Below, in pieces: positions 1-11,423 of a stretch of 64,000 bases of DNA (position 1 is the first letter of the stretch; every line of letters starts with the position of its first letter). The position numbers were made by a program, and so were the translations under genes. The notes beneath the pieces were generated by a model, which worked only from the letters and a program-made list of their open reading frames with translations, searched no databases and was not told where the DNA came from. Source of the DNA: Budorcas taxicolor (Eukaryota; Chordata; Mammalia; Artiodactyla; Bovidae); contig NW_026292692.1 in NCBI RefSeq assembly GCF_023091745.1, positions 248,001 through 312,000 of the forward strand, given 5' to 3'.

Positions 1-41
1 TACACCTCAGCTCTGGAATTTCAAAAGGGTCCTTCACACCC
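1..41 (+). repeat. Partial satellite monomer, 3' end only
   Basis: This is the last 41 bp of a monomer cut by the window edge. Its text (acctcagctctggaatttc) equals the segment preceding the C-type monomer at 4905, so the window opens inside a copy of the HOR1 higher-order repeat at the B-to-C boundary. Confidence 0.9.
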
Positions 42-80
42 TTGGTGCAAATCAAGAAGTTGCCCGACATACCCGTCTCC

Positions 81-240
81 ACTCGAGAGGAAACACGAGG
101 GTCCCGCCCACATCCAGAGGAGCCCCGTTTCCGCCTCGTAGCTCGAGATGAGGGATCCTTTCCCTGCTTCGTCTGGAAAGAGTTCCCGGCGTTCCCCTCG
201 CATCTCAAGAGGAGGCCCTGTCAACAGGAACGGCGAGAGG
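81..240 (+). repeat. Degenerate 30-31-bp subrepeats within a monomer
   Basis: The core (c)gagagg or a decayed form recurs at about 86, 116, 147, 177, 208 and 236 in the first monomer, then near 266 and 296, giving spacings of 28-31 bp. CTCGAG copies elsewhere in this monomer (506, 722, 804) also lie at near-multiples of 31. Satellite I of bovids is known to have evolved from a 31-bp ancestral unit, and 816 bp corresponds to about 26 such units. Individual subrepeats are strongly diverged. Confidence 0.75.
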
Positions 241-360
241 AACTCCACGGTCGTGCCACCATTCCAAGAGTCCCCCAGATGTCTCAGTCCATACCAGAGG
301 AACCTCATTTCCCTTCACCGGCTCGTCTTTCACGCCTAGGATCGACTCACAACAAGGTGG

Positions 361-495
361 CACGTGGCACAGCCCTGTGGGGAAGCCTCGTGGGAAAGCC
401 TCGAGGGACAGCCTCGAGGGAAAGCCACAGATCCCTTGATCCACGTGACAGGAAGCGTGACACTACTGCTGCAGCTCGGGAGGAAAGCGCACGTG
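361..495. promoter_or_regulatory. Three CACGTG palindromes per monomer (potential E-boxes)
   Basis: CACGTG occurs at 361-366, 442-447 and 490-495 in the first monomer, and the triad recurs in most HOR1 and HOR2 monomers at the same spacing (81 and 48 bp). CACGTG is the canonical site for USF and MYC/MAX-type bHLH-zip factors and contains a CpG, so binding would be methylation-sensitive. No promoter, transcription start or polyadenylation signal is evident nearby. The motif is certain; the function is inference. Confidence 0.35.
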
Positions 496-1670
496 CATGC
501 CCCCACTCGAGACGAGGCCTGACTCCCCTGGGGAGACTCAGAAGCAACCCAAATCCATGGCAACACTGGAGAGGAATCCTCAGGTTCCGGCCCCGACTCC
601 CCACAAGGACTGAGGTCCCGGCATGGACGGGAGAGGAATCCCGAGAGGTCCCCTAGCAACTCGCATGGGGACTGGCCTTTCCTGAGGCCACCAGAGCGGG
701 TCCCTGAGGTCCCCGTCGTAACTCGAGAAGACCTGCCGCAACTCGAGAAAATCCAGGAGGTTCTGCCCTCCAGGCGAGATGAGGCCCTTTTCCGCTGAGG
801 CGTCTCGAGGCTGATCACACCTCACCTCTGGAACTTCGAAAGGGTACTTCAAACCCTTGGTGCAAATCAAGAAGTTCCCCGACATACCCGTCTCCACTCG
901 TGAGGAACACGAGGGACCCGCCCACATCCAGAGGAGCCCCGTTTCCGCCTCGTAGATCGAGATGAGGGATCCTTTCCCTGCTTCGTCGGGAAAGATTTCC
1001 CGGCGTTCCCGTCGCATCTCAAGAGGAGGCCCTGTCAACAGGAACGGCGAGAGGAACTCCAGGGTCGTGCCACCATTCCAAGAGTCCCCCAGATGTCTCA
1101 GTCCATTACATAGGAACCTCTTTTCCTTCACCGGCTCGTCTTTCAGGCCGAGGATCGACTCACACCAAGGTGGCACGTGGCACAGCCCTGTGGGAAAGCC
1201 TCGTGGGAAAGCCTCGACGGCCAGCCTCGAGGGAAAGCCAAATATCCCTTGATCCACGTGACAGGAAGCGTGACACTACTGCTGCAGCTCGGGAGGAAAG
1301 CGCACGTGCATGCCCCCACTCGAGACGAGGCCTGACTCCCCTGGGGAGACTCAGAAGCACCCCAAGATCCATGGCAACACTGGAGAGGAATCCTCAGGTT
1401 CCGGCCCCGACTCCACACAATGTTTTAGGCCCCGGCATGGACGGGAGAGGAATCCCGAGATGGCCCCTAGCAACTTGCATGAGGACTGGCGTTTCCTGAG
1501 GCCACCAGAGCGGGTCCTTGAGGTCTCCGTCGTAACTCTAGAAGACCTGACGCAACTCGAGAAAATCCAGGAGGTTCTCCCCTCCAGCCGAGATGACACC
1601 CATATCCGCTGAGGCGTCTCGAGGCTGATCAAACCTCACCTCTGGAACTTCGAAAGGGTCCTTCACACCC

Positions 1671-3301
1671 TTGGTGCAAATCAAGAAGTTCCCCGACATA
1701 CCCGTATCCACTCGAGAGGAATCACGAAGGTCCCGCCCACATCCAGAGGAGCCCCGTTTCCGCCTCGTAGCTCGAGATGAGGGATCCTTACCCTGCTTCG
1801 TCGGGAAAGAATTCCCAGCGTTCCCGTCGCATCTCAAGTGGAGGCCCTCTCAACAGGAACGGCTAGAGGAACTCCAGGGTCGTGCCACCATTCCAAGAGT
1901 CCCCCAGATGTCTCAGTCCATTTCCAGAGGAACCTCTTTTCCCTTCACCGGCTCGTCTTTCACGCCGAGGATCGACTCACACTAACGTGGAACGTGGCAC
2001 AGCCCTGTGGGAAAGCCTCGTGGGAAAGCCTCGAGGGACAGCCTCGAGGGAAAGCCACAGATCCCTTGATCCACGTGACAGGAAGCGTGACACTACTGCT
2101 GCAGCTCGGGAGGAAAGCGCACGTGAATGCCCCACTCGAGACGAGGCCTGACTCCCCTGGGGAGACTCAGAAGCACCCCAAGATCCATGGCAACACTTGA
2201 GAGGAATCCTATGGTCCCGTCCACGACTCCACACAAGGTCTTATGCCCCGGCATGGACAGGAGAGGAATCCCGAGATGCCCCCTAGCACCTCGCATGGAG
2301 ACTGGCCTTTCCTGAGGCCACAAGAGCGGGTCCCTGAGGTCTCCGTCGTAACTCGACAAGACCTGCCGCAACTAGAGAAAATCCAGGAGGTTCTCCCCTC
2401 CAGGCGAGATGAGGCCCATTTCCGCTGAGGCGTCTCGAGGCTGATCACACCTCACCTCTGGAACTTCGAAAGGGTCCTTCACACCTTTGGTGCAAATCAA
2501 GAAGTTCCCCGACATACCCGTCTCCACGTGAGAGGAAACACGAGGGTCCCGCCCACATTCAGAGGAGCCCCGTTTCACCCTCGTAGCTCGAGATGAGGGA
2601 TCCTTTCCCTGCTTCGTCGGGAAAGAGTTCCCGGCGTTCCCGTCGCATCTCAAGAGGAGGCCCTCTCAACAGGAACGGCGAGAGGAACTCCAGGGTCGTG
2701 CCACCATTCCAAGAGTCCCCCAGATGTCTCAGTCCATTCCAGAGGAACCTCTTTTCCCTTCACCGGCTCGTCTTTCACGCGGAGGATCGACTCACACCGA
2801 GGTGGCACGTGGCACAGCCCTGTGGGAAAGCCTCGTGGGAAAGCCTCGAGGAACAGCCTCGAGGGAAAGCCACAGATCCCTTTATCCACGTGACAGGAAG
2901 CGTGACACTACTGCTGCAGCTCGGGAGGAAAGCACACGTTCATGCCCCCACTCGAGACGATGCCTGACTCCCCTGGGGAGACTCAGAAGCACCCCAAGAT
3001 CCATGACAACACTGGAGAGGAACCCTCAGGTTCCGTCCCCGACTCCACACAAGGTCTTACGCCCCGGCATGGACGGGAGAGGAATCCCGAGAGTTCCCCT
3101 AGCAACTCGCATGGGGACTGGACTTTCCTGAGGCCACAAGAGTCGTTCCCTGAGGTCCCCGTCGTAACTCGAGGAGACCTGCCGCAACTCGAGAAAATCC
3201 AGGAGGTTCTCCCCTCCAGGCGAGATGAGGCCCATTTCCGCTGAGGCGTCTCGAGGTGATCACACCTCACCTCTGAAACTTCGAAAGGGTCCTTCACACC
3301 C
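1671..3301 (+). repeat. Two unassigned satellite monomers (1671 and 2487)
   Basis: These monomers (816 and 815 bp) match no type inside the A-J repeat that follows. Private variants include gaatcacgaaggtcccg, a GAATTC near 1808-1813, and actaacgtggaacg in the first monomer. The second has cacctttggtgc and cccttta in place of cccttga before tccacgtg. They occupy the position just upstream of A, where J (10609, 17105, 22785) stands in later copies. They may be older array material or members of a longer ancestral repeat that was cut off. Confidence 0.85.
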
Positions 3302-3637
3302 TTGGTGCAAATCAAGAAGTTCCCCGACGTAGCCGTCTCCACTCGAGAGGAAACACGAGGGTCCCGCCCACATCCAGAGGAGACCCGTTTCCGCCTCGTA
3401 TCTCGAGATGAGGGATCCTATCCCTGCTTCGTCGGGAAAGAGTTCCCGGCGTTCCCGTTGCATCTCAAGAGGAGGCCCTGTCAACAGGAACGGCGAGAGG
3501 AACTCCAGGGTCGTGCCACCATTCCAAGAGTCCCCCAGATGTCTCAGTCCATTACAGAGGAACCTCTTTTCCCTTCACCGGCTCGTCTTTCAGGCCGAGG
3601 ATCGACTCACACCAAGGTGGCACGTGGCACAGCCCTG

Positions 3638-3663
3638 TGGGAAAGCCTCGTGGGAAAGCCAAA
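3638..3663 (+). repeat. 13-bp tandem repeat, contracted 2-unit form in monomer A
   Basis: Only two units remain, the second running directly into aaatatccc. All four A monomers share this form, so the loss predates duplication of the higher-order repeat. The P monomers of HOR2 have the same unit number but continue into acagatccc (one into atagatccc), so the flanking allele differs. Confidence 0.88.
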
Positions 3664-6600
3664 TATCCCTTGATCCACGTGACAGGAAGCGTGACACTAC
3701 TGCTGCACCTCGGGAGGAAAGCGCACGTGCATGCCCCCACTCGAGACGAGGCCTGACTCCCCTGGGGAGACTCAGAAGCACCCCAAGATCCATGGCAACA
3801 CTGGAGAGGAATCCTCAGGTTCCAGCCCCGACTCCACACAAGGTCTTAGGCCCCGGCATGGACGGGAGAGGAATCCCGAGATGGCTCCTAGAAACTCGCA
3901 TGGGACTGGCCTTTCCTGAGGCCACCAGAGCGGGTCCCTGTGGTCCCCGTCTTAACTCGAGAAGACCTGCCGCAACTCGAGAAAATCCAGGAGGTTCTCC
4001 CCTCCAGGCGAGATGAGGCCCATTTCCGCTGAGGCGTCTCGAGGCCGATCACACCTAAGCTCTGGAACTTCAAAAGGGTCCTTCACACCCTTGGTGCAAA
4101 TCAAGAAGTTCCCCGACATACCCGTCTCCACTCGAGAGGAAACACGAGGGTCCCGCCCACATCCAGAGGAGACCCGTTTCTGCCTCGTATCTCGAGATGA
4201 GGGATCCTATCCCTGCTTCGTCGGGAAAGAGTTCCCGGCCTTCCCGTCGCATCTCAAGAGGAGGCCCTCTCAACAGGAACGGCGAGAGGAACTTCAGGGT
4301 CGTGCCACCATTCAAGAGTCCCCCAGATGTCTCAGTCCATTCAAGAGGAACCTGTTTTCCCTTCACCGGCTCGTCGTTCACGCCGAGGATCGACTCACAC
4401 CAAGGTGGCACGTGGCACAGCCCAGTGGGAAAGCCTCGTGGGAAAGCCTCGAGCAAAAGCCTCGAGGGAAAGCCACAGATCCCTTGATCCACGTGACAGG
4501 AAGCGGGACACTACTGCTGAAGCACGGGAGGAAACCGCACGTGCATGTTCGCACTCGAGACGAGGCCTGACTCCCCTGGGGAGACTCAGAAGCACGCCAA
4601 GATCCATGGCAACACTGGAGAGGAATCCTCAGGTTCCGGCCGTGACTCCACACAAGGTCTTAGGCCACGGCATGGACGGGAGAGGAATCCCGACATGGCC
4701 CTTAGCAACTCGCATGGGGACTGGCCTTTCCTGAGGCCACCAGAGCGGGCCCTGAGGTCCCCGTCGTAACTCGAGAAGACCTGCCACAACTCGAGAAAAT
4801 CCAGGAGGTTCTCCCCTCCAGGCGAGATGAGGCCCATTTCCGCTGAGGCGTCTCGAGGCCTATTACACCTCAGCTCTGGAATTTCAAAAGGGTCCTTCAC
4901 ACCCTTGGTGCAAATCAAGAAGTTGCCCGACATACCCGTCTCCACTCGAGAGGAAACACGAGGGTCCCGCCCACATCCAGAGGAGCCCCGTTTCGGCCTC
5001 GTAGCTCGAGATGAGGGATCCTTTCCCTGCTTCGTCTGGAAAGAGTTCCCGGCGTTCCCCTCGCATCTCAAGAGGAGGCCCTGTCAACAGGAACGGCGAG
5101 AGGAACTCCACGGTCGTGCCACCATTCCAAGAGTCCCCCAGATGTCTCAGTCCATACCAGAGGAACCTCATTTCCCTTCACCGGCTCGTCTTTCACGCCT
5201 AGGATCGACTCACAACAAGGTGGCACGTGGCACAGCCCTGTGGGGAAGCCTCGTGGGAAAGCCTCGAGGGACAGCCTCGAGGGAAAGCCACAGATCCCTT
5301 GATCCACGTGACAGGAAGCGTGACACTACTGCTGCAGCTCGGGAGGAAAGCGCACGTGCATGCCCCCACTCGAGACGAGGCCTGACTCCCCTGGGGAGAC
5401 TCAGAAGCAACCCAAATCCATGGCAACACTGGAGAGGAATCCTCAGGTTCCGGCCCCGACTCCCCACAAGGACTGAGGCCCGGCATGGACGGGAGAGGAA
5501 TCCCGAGAGGTCCCCTAGCAACTCGCATGGGGACTGGCCTTTCCTGAGGCCACCAGAGCGGGTCCCTGAGGTCCCCGTCGTAACTCGAGAAGACCTGCCG
5601 CAACTCGAGAAAATCCAGGAGGTTCTGCCCTCCAGGCGAGATGAGGCCCTTTTCCGCTGAGGCGTCTCGAGGCTGATCACACCTCACCTCTGGAACTTCG
5701 AAAGGGTACTTCAAACCCTTGGTGCAAATCAAGAAGTTCCCCGACATACCCGTCTCCACTCGTGAGGAACACGAGGGACCCGCCCACATCCAGAGGAGCC
5801 CCGTTTCCGCCTCGTAGATCGAGATGAGGGATCCTTTCCCTGCTTCGTCGGGAAAGATTTCCCGGCGTTCCCGTCGCATCTCAAGAGGAGGCCCTCTCAA
5901 CAGGAACGGCGAGAGGAACTCCAGGGTCGTGCCACCATTCCAAGAGTCCCCCAGATGTCTCAGTCCATTACATAGGAACCTCTTTTCCCTTCACCGGCTC
6001 GTCTTTCAGGCCGAGGATCGACTCACACCAAGGTGGCACGTGGCACAGCCCTGTGGGAAAGCCTCGTGGGAAAGCCTCGACGGCCAGCCTCGAGGGAAAG
6101 CCAAATATCCCTTGATCCACGTGACAGGAAGCGTGACACTACTGCTGCAGCTCGGGAGGAAAGCGCACGTGCATGCCCCCACTCGAGACGAGGCCTGACT
6201 CCCCTGGGGAGACTCAGAAGCACCCCAAGATCCATGGCAACACTGGAGAGGAATCCTCAGGTTCCAGCCCCGACTCCACACAAGGTCTTAGGCCCCGGCA
6301 TGGACGGGAGAGGAATCCCGAGATGGCTCCTAGAAACTCGCATGGGGACTGGCCTTTCCTGAGGCCACCAGAGCGGGCCCTGTGGTCCCCGTCTAACTCG
6401 AGAAGACCTGCCGCAACTCGAGAAAATCCAGGAGGTTCTCCCCTCCAGGCGAGATGAGGCCCATTTCCGCTGAGGCGTCTCGAGGCCGATCACACCTAAG
6501 CTCTGGAACTTCAAAAGGGTCCTTCACACCCTTGGTGCAAATCAAGAAGTTCCCCGACATACCCGTCTCCACTCGAGAGGAAACACGAGGGTCCCGCCCA

Positions 6601-9600
6601 CATCCAGAGGAGCCCCGTTTCCGCCTTGTATCTCGAGATGAGGGATCCTATCCCTGCTTCGTCGGGAAAGAGTTCCCGGCGTTCCCGTTGCATCTGAAGA
6701 GGAGGCCCTGTCAACAGGAACGGCGAGAGGAACTCCAGGGTCGTGCCACCAGTTCAAGAGTCCCCCAGATGTCTCAGTCCATTCCAGAGGAACCTCTCTT
6801 CGCTTCACCGGCTCGTCTTTCAGGCCGAGGATCGACTCACACCAAGGTGGCACGTGGCACAGCCCTGTGGGAAAGCCTCGTGGGAAAGCCTCGAGGGACA
6901 GCCTCGAGGGAAAGCCACAGATCCCTTGATCCACGTGACAGGAAGCGTGACACTACTGCTGCAGCTCGGGAGGAAAGCGCACGTGCATGCCCCCACTCGA
7001 GACGAGGCCTGACTCCCCTGGGGAGACTCAGAAGCAACCCAAGATCCATGGCAACACTGGAGAGGAATCCTCAGGTTCCGGCCCCGACTCCACACAAGGT
7101 CTTAGGCCCCGGCATGGACGGGAGAGGAATCCCGACATGGCACTTAGCAACTCTCATGGGGACTGTCCTTTCCTGAGGCCACCAGAGCGGGTCCCTGAGG
7201 TCCCCGTCGTAACTCGAGAAGACCTGCCGCAACTCGAGAAAATCCAGGAGGTTCTCCCCTCCAGGCGAGATGAGGCCCATTTCCGCTGAGGCGTCTCGAG
7301 CCCGATCACACCTCAGCTCTGGAACTTCAAAAGGGTCCTTCACACCCTTGGTGCAAATCAAGAAGTTCCCCGACATACCCGTCTCCACTCGAGAGGAAAC
7401 ACGAGGGTCCCGCCCACATCCAGAGGAGACCCGTTTCCGCCTCGTATCTCGAGATGAGGGATCCTATCCCTGCTTCGTCGGGAAAGAGTTCCTGGCCTTC
7501 CCGTCGCATCTCAAGAGGAGGCCCTCTCAACAGGAACGGCGAGAGGAACTTCAGGGTCGTGCCACCATCCAAGAGTCCCCCAGATGTCTCAGTCCATTCC
7601 AGAGGAACCTCTTTTCCCTTCACCGGCTCGTCGTTCACGCCGAGGATCGACTCACACCAAGGTGGCACGTGGCACAGCCCAGTGGGAAAGCCTCGTGGGA
7701 AAGCCTCGAGGGAAAGCGTCGAGGGAAAGCCACAGATCCCTTGATCCACGTGACAGGAAGCGGGACACTACTCCTGAAGCACAGGAGGAAACCGCACGTG
7801 CATGTTCGCACTCAAGACGAGGCCTGACTCCCCTGGGGAGACTCAGAAGCACGCCAAGATCCATGGCAACACTGGAGAGGAATCCTCAGGTTCCGGCCCC
7901 GACTCCACACAAGGTCTTAGGCCACGGCATGGACGGGAGAGGAATCCCGACATGGCCCTTAGCAACTCGCATGGGGACTGGCCTTTCCTGAGGCCACCAG
8001 AGCGGGCCCTGAGGTCCCCGTCGTAACTCGAGAAGACCTGCCGCAACTCGAGAAAATCCAGGAGGTTCTCCCCTCCAGGCGAGATGAGGCCCATTTCCGC
8101 TGAGGCGTCTCGAGGCCGATTACACCTCAGCTCTGGAAATTCAAAAGGGTCCTTCACACCCTTGGTGCAAATCAAGAAGTTGCCCGACATACCCGTCTCC
8201 ACTCGAGAGGAAACACGAGGGTCCCGCCCACATCCAGAGGAGCCCCGTTTCCGCCTCGTATCTCGAGATGAGGGATCGTATCCCTGCTTCGTCGGGAAAG
8301 AGTTCCCGGCGTTCCCGTTGCATCTGAAGAGGAGGCCCTATCAACAGGAATGGCGAGAGGAACTCCAGGGTCGTGCCACCAGTTCAAGAGTCCCCCAGAT
8401 GTCTCAGTCCATTCCAGAGGAACCTCTCTTCGCTTCACCGGCTCGTCTTTCAGGCCGAGGATCGACTCACACCAAGGTGGCACGTGGCACAGCCCTGTGG
8501 GAAAGCCTCTTGGGAAAGCCTCGAGCGAAAGCCTCGAGGGAAAGCCAAATATCCCTTGTTCCACGAGACAGGAAGCGTGACACTACTGCTGCAGCTCGGG
8601 AGGAAAGCGCACGTGCATGCCCCCACTCGAGACGAGGCCTGACTCCCCTGGGGAGACTCAGAAGCACCCCAAGATCCATGGCAACACTGGAGAGGAATCC
8701 TCAGGTTCCGGCCCCGACTACACACAAGGTCTTAGGCCCCGGCATGGACGGTAGAGGAATCCCGAGATGGCTCCTAGCAACTCGCATGGGGACTGGCCTT
8801 TCCTGAGGCCACCAGAGCGGGTCCCTGTGGTCCCCGTCTTAACTCGAGAAGACCTGCCGCAACTCGAGAAAATCCAGGAGGTTCTCCCCTCCAGGCGAGA
8901 TGAGGCCCATTTCCGCTGAGGCGTCTCGAGCCCGATCACACCTCAGCTCTGGAACTTCAAAAGGGTCCTTCAAACCCTTGGTGCAAATCAAGAAGTTCCC
9001 CGACATACCCGTCTCCACTCGAGAGGAAACAAGTGGGTCCCGCCCACATCCAGAGGAGCCCCGTTTCCGCCTCGTAGCTCGAGATGAGGGATTCTATCTC
9101 TGCTTCGTCGGGAAAGAGTTCCCGGCGTTCCCGTCGCATCTCAAGAGGAGGCCCTCTCAACAGGAACGGCGAGAGGAACTCCAGGGTCGTGCCACCATTC
9201 CAAGAGTCCCCCAGATGTCTCAGTCCATTCCAGAGGAACCTCTTTTCCCTTCACCGGCTCGTCTTTCACGCCGAGGATCGACTCACACCAAGGTGGCACG
9301 TGACACAGCCCTGTGGGAAAGCCTCGTGTGATAGCCTCGAGGGAGAGCCTCGAGGGAAAGCCACAGATCCCTTGATCCACGTGACAGGAAGCGTGACACT
9401 ACTGTGGCAGCTCGGGAGGAAAGTGCACGTGCATGCCCCCACTCGAGACGATGCCTGACTCCCCTGGGGAGACTTAGAAGCACCCCAAGATCCATGGCAA
9501 CACTGGAGAGTAATCCTCAGGTTCCGGCCCCGACTCCACACAAGGACTGAGGCCCCGGCATGGACGGGAGAGGAATCCCGAGAGGTCCCCTAGCAACTCG

Positions 9601-10129
9601 GATGGGGACTGGCCTTTCCTGAGGCCACCGGAGCTGGTCCCTGGGGTCCCCGTCGTAACTCGAGAAGACCTGACGCAACTAGAGAAAATCAAAGAGGTTC
9701 TCCCCTCCAGGCGAGATGAGGCCCATTTCCGCTGAGGCGTCTCGAGGCTGATCACACCTCAACTCTGGAACTTCGAAAGGGTCCTTCACACCCTTGGTGC
9801 AAATCAAGAAGTTCCCCGACATACCCGTCTCCACTCGAGAGGAAACACGAGGGTCCCGCCCACATCCAGAGGAGCCCCGTTTCAGCCTCGTAACGCGAGA
9901 TGAGGGATCCTTTCCCTTCTTCATCGGGAAAGAGTTCCGGGCGTTCCCATCGCATCTCAAGTGGAGGCCCTCTCAACAGGGAAGGCGAGAGGAACTCCAG
10001 GGTCGTGCCACCATTCCAAGAGTCCCCCAGATGTCTCAGTCCTTTCCAGAGGAACCTCTTTTCCCTTCACCGGCTCGTCTTTCACGCCGAGGATCGACTC
10101 CCACCAAGGTGGCACGTGGCACAGCCCTG

Positions 10130-10181
10130 TGGGAAAGCCTCGTGGGAAAGCCTCGAGGGACAGCCTCGAGGGAAAGTCACA
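10130..10181 (+). repeat. Internal 13-bp tandem repeat (canonical 4-unit form)
   Basis: Units are tgggaaagcctcg (10130-10142 and 10143-10155), agggacagcctcg (10156-10168) and a degenerate fourth (10169-10181). The same block sits about 340 bp after the landmark in every monomer. Its unit number varies: four in most monomers, two in A (3302, 11424, 17920, 23600) and P (34170, 37401, 40633, 43852), and three in S at 43050. This accounts for the 816, 789-790 and 802-bp length classes. Confidence 0.9.
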
Positions 10182-11423
10182 GATCCCTTGATCCACGTGA
10201 CAGGAAGCGTGACACTACTGCTGCAGCTCGGGAGGTAACTGCACGTGCATGCCTCCACTCGAGACGAGGGCTGACTCCCCTGGGGAGACTCAGAAGCACC
10301 CCAGGAACCATGGCAACACTGGAGCGGAATCCTAAGTTCCCGTCCCCGACTCCACACAAGGTCTTTTGCCCCGGCATGGACGAAAGAGGAATCCCGAGAG
10401 GTCCCCTAGCAACTCGCATGGAGACTGGCCTTTCCTGAGGCCCCCAGAGCGGGACCCTGGGCTCCCCGTCGTAATTCGAGAAGACCTGCCGCAACCCGAG
10501 AAAATCCAGGAGGTTTTCCCCTCCAGGCGAGATGAGGCCCATTTCCGCTGAGGCATCTCGAGGCTGATCACACCTCACCTCTGGAACTTCGAAAGATCCT
10601 TCACACCCTTGGTGCAAATCAAGAAGTTCCCACACATACCCGTCTCCACTCGAGAGGAAACAAGAGGGTCCCGCCCACATACAGAGGAGCCCCGTTTCCG
10701 CCTCGTAGCTCGAGATGAGGTATCCTTTCCCTGCTTCGTCTGGAAAGAGTTCCCGGCGTTCCCCTCGCATCTCAAGAGGAGGCCCTGTCAACAGGAACGG
10801 CGAGAGGAACTCCAGGCTCGTGCCACCATTCCAAGAGTCCCCCAAATGTCTCAGTCCATTACAGAGGAACCTCTTTTCCCTTCACCGGCTCGTCTTTCAC
10901 GCCGAGGATCGACTCACACCAAGGTGGCACGTGGCACAGCCCTGTGGGAAAGCCTCGTGGGAAAGCCTCGAGGAAAAGCCTCGAGGGAAAGCCAGAGATC
11001 CCTTGATCCACGTGACAGGAAGCGTGACACTGCTGCTGCAGCACGGGAGGAAACCGCACGTGAATGTCCGCACTGGAGACGAGGCCTGACTCCCCTGGGG
11101 AGACTCAGAAGCACCCCAAGATCCATGGCAACACAGGAGAGGAATCCTCAGGTTCCGGCCCCGACTCCACACAAGGTCTTAGGCCCCGGCATGGACGGGA
11201 GAGGAATCCCGAGATGGCCCTTAGCAACTCGCATGGAGCCTGGTCTTTCCTGAGGCCACCAGAGCGGGTCCCTGAGGTCCCCGTCGTAACTCGAGAAGAC
11301 CTGCCGCAACTCGAGAAAATCCAGGAGGTTCTCCCCTCCAGGCGAGATGAGGCCCATTTCCGCTGAGGCGTCTCGAGGTGATCACACCTCACCTCTGAAA
11401 CTTCGAAAGGGTCCTTCACACCC

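Larger units (their letters stand above)
42..1670 (+). repeat. HOR1 leading fragment: monomers C (42) and D (857)
   Basis: The C monomer (815 bp) carries the C markers: gttgcccgac after the landmark, cgcctaggatcg, and aacccaaatccatgg. It is nearly identical to the C monomers at 4905 and 25204. The D monomer (814 bp) carries ctcgtgaggaacacgaggg, ttacataggaacc and cgacggccagcctcg, as at 5719, 26019 and 29279. After about 1256-1399 it stops matching D: ggttccggcc replaces ggttccagcc, and cacaatgttttagg is unique. The D monomer therefore looks like a mosaic whose last third comes from another monomer type. Confidence 0.88.
3302..11423 (+). repeat. HOR1 copy 1: 10-monomer higher-order repeat A-J (8122 bp)
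   Basis: Monomers begin at 3302 (A, 789 bp), 4091 (B, 814), 4905 (C, 814), 5719 (D, 813), 6532 (E, 816), 7348 (F, 814), 8162 (G, 816), 8978 (H, 816), 9794 (I, 815) and 10609 (J, 815). Each type has private variants that recur in the following copies at fixed order. This is the longest form and supplies all parent monomers needed to explain the hybrids in the next two copies. Differences from later copies are few: for example, A here lacks one G in catgggactgg near 3900, and G here has ccctatcaacagg where the others have ccctgtcaacagg. Confidence 0.92.

Noticed and set aside
71..90. Reverse-strand CENP-B box at acccgtctccactcgagag
   Set aside because: CCCG and the downstream T are in place, but the CGA falls one base too far and is followed by G, not A. 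Spacing and sequence both fail.
161..180. CENP-B box (the 17-bp centromere protein B site) at ctgcttcgtcgggaaag and equivalents
   Set aside because: The 5' half resembles the box (cttcg, then gg), but the essential A at position 10 and C at position 13 are absent in every monomer type inspected. By eye about six of nine essential positions match.
361..430. CRISPR-like direct repeats (repeated gggaaagcctcg)
   Set aside because: The 13-bp units are directly abutting with no spacers, in a mammalian satellite with no cas genes. This is a minisatellite.
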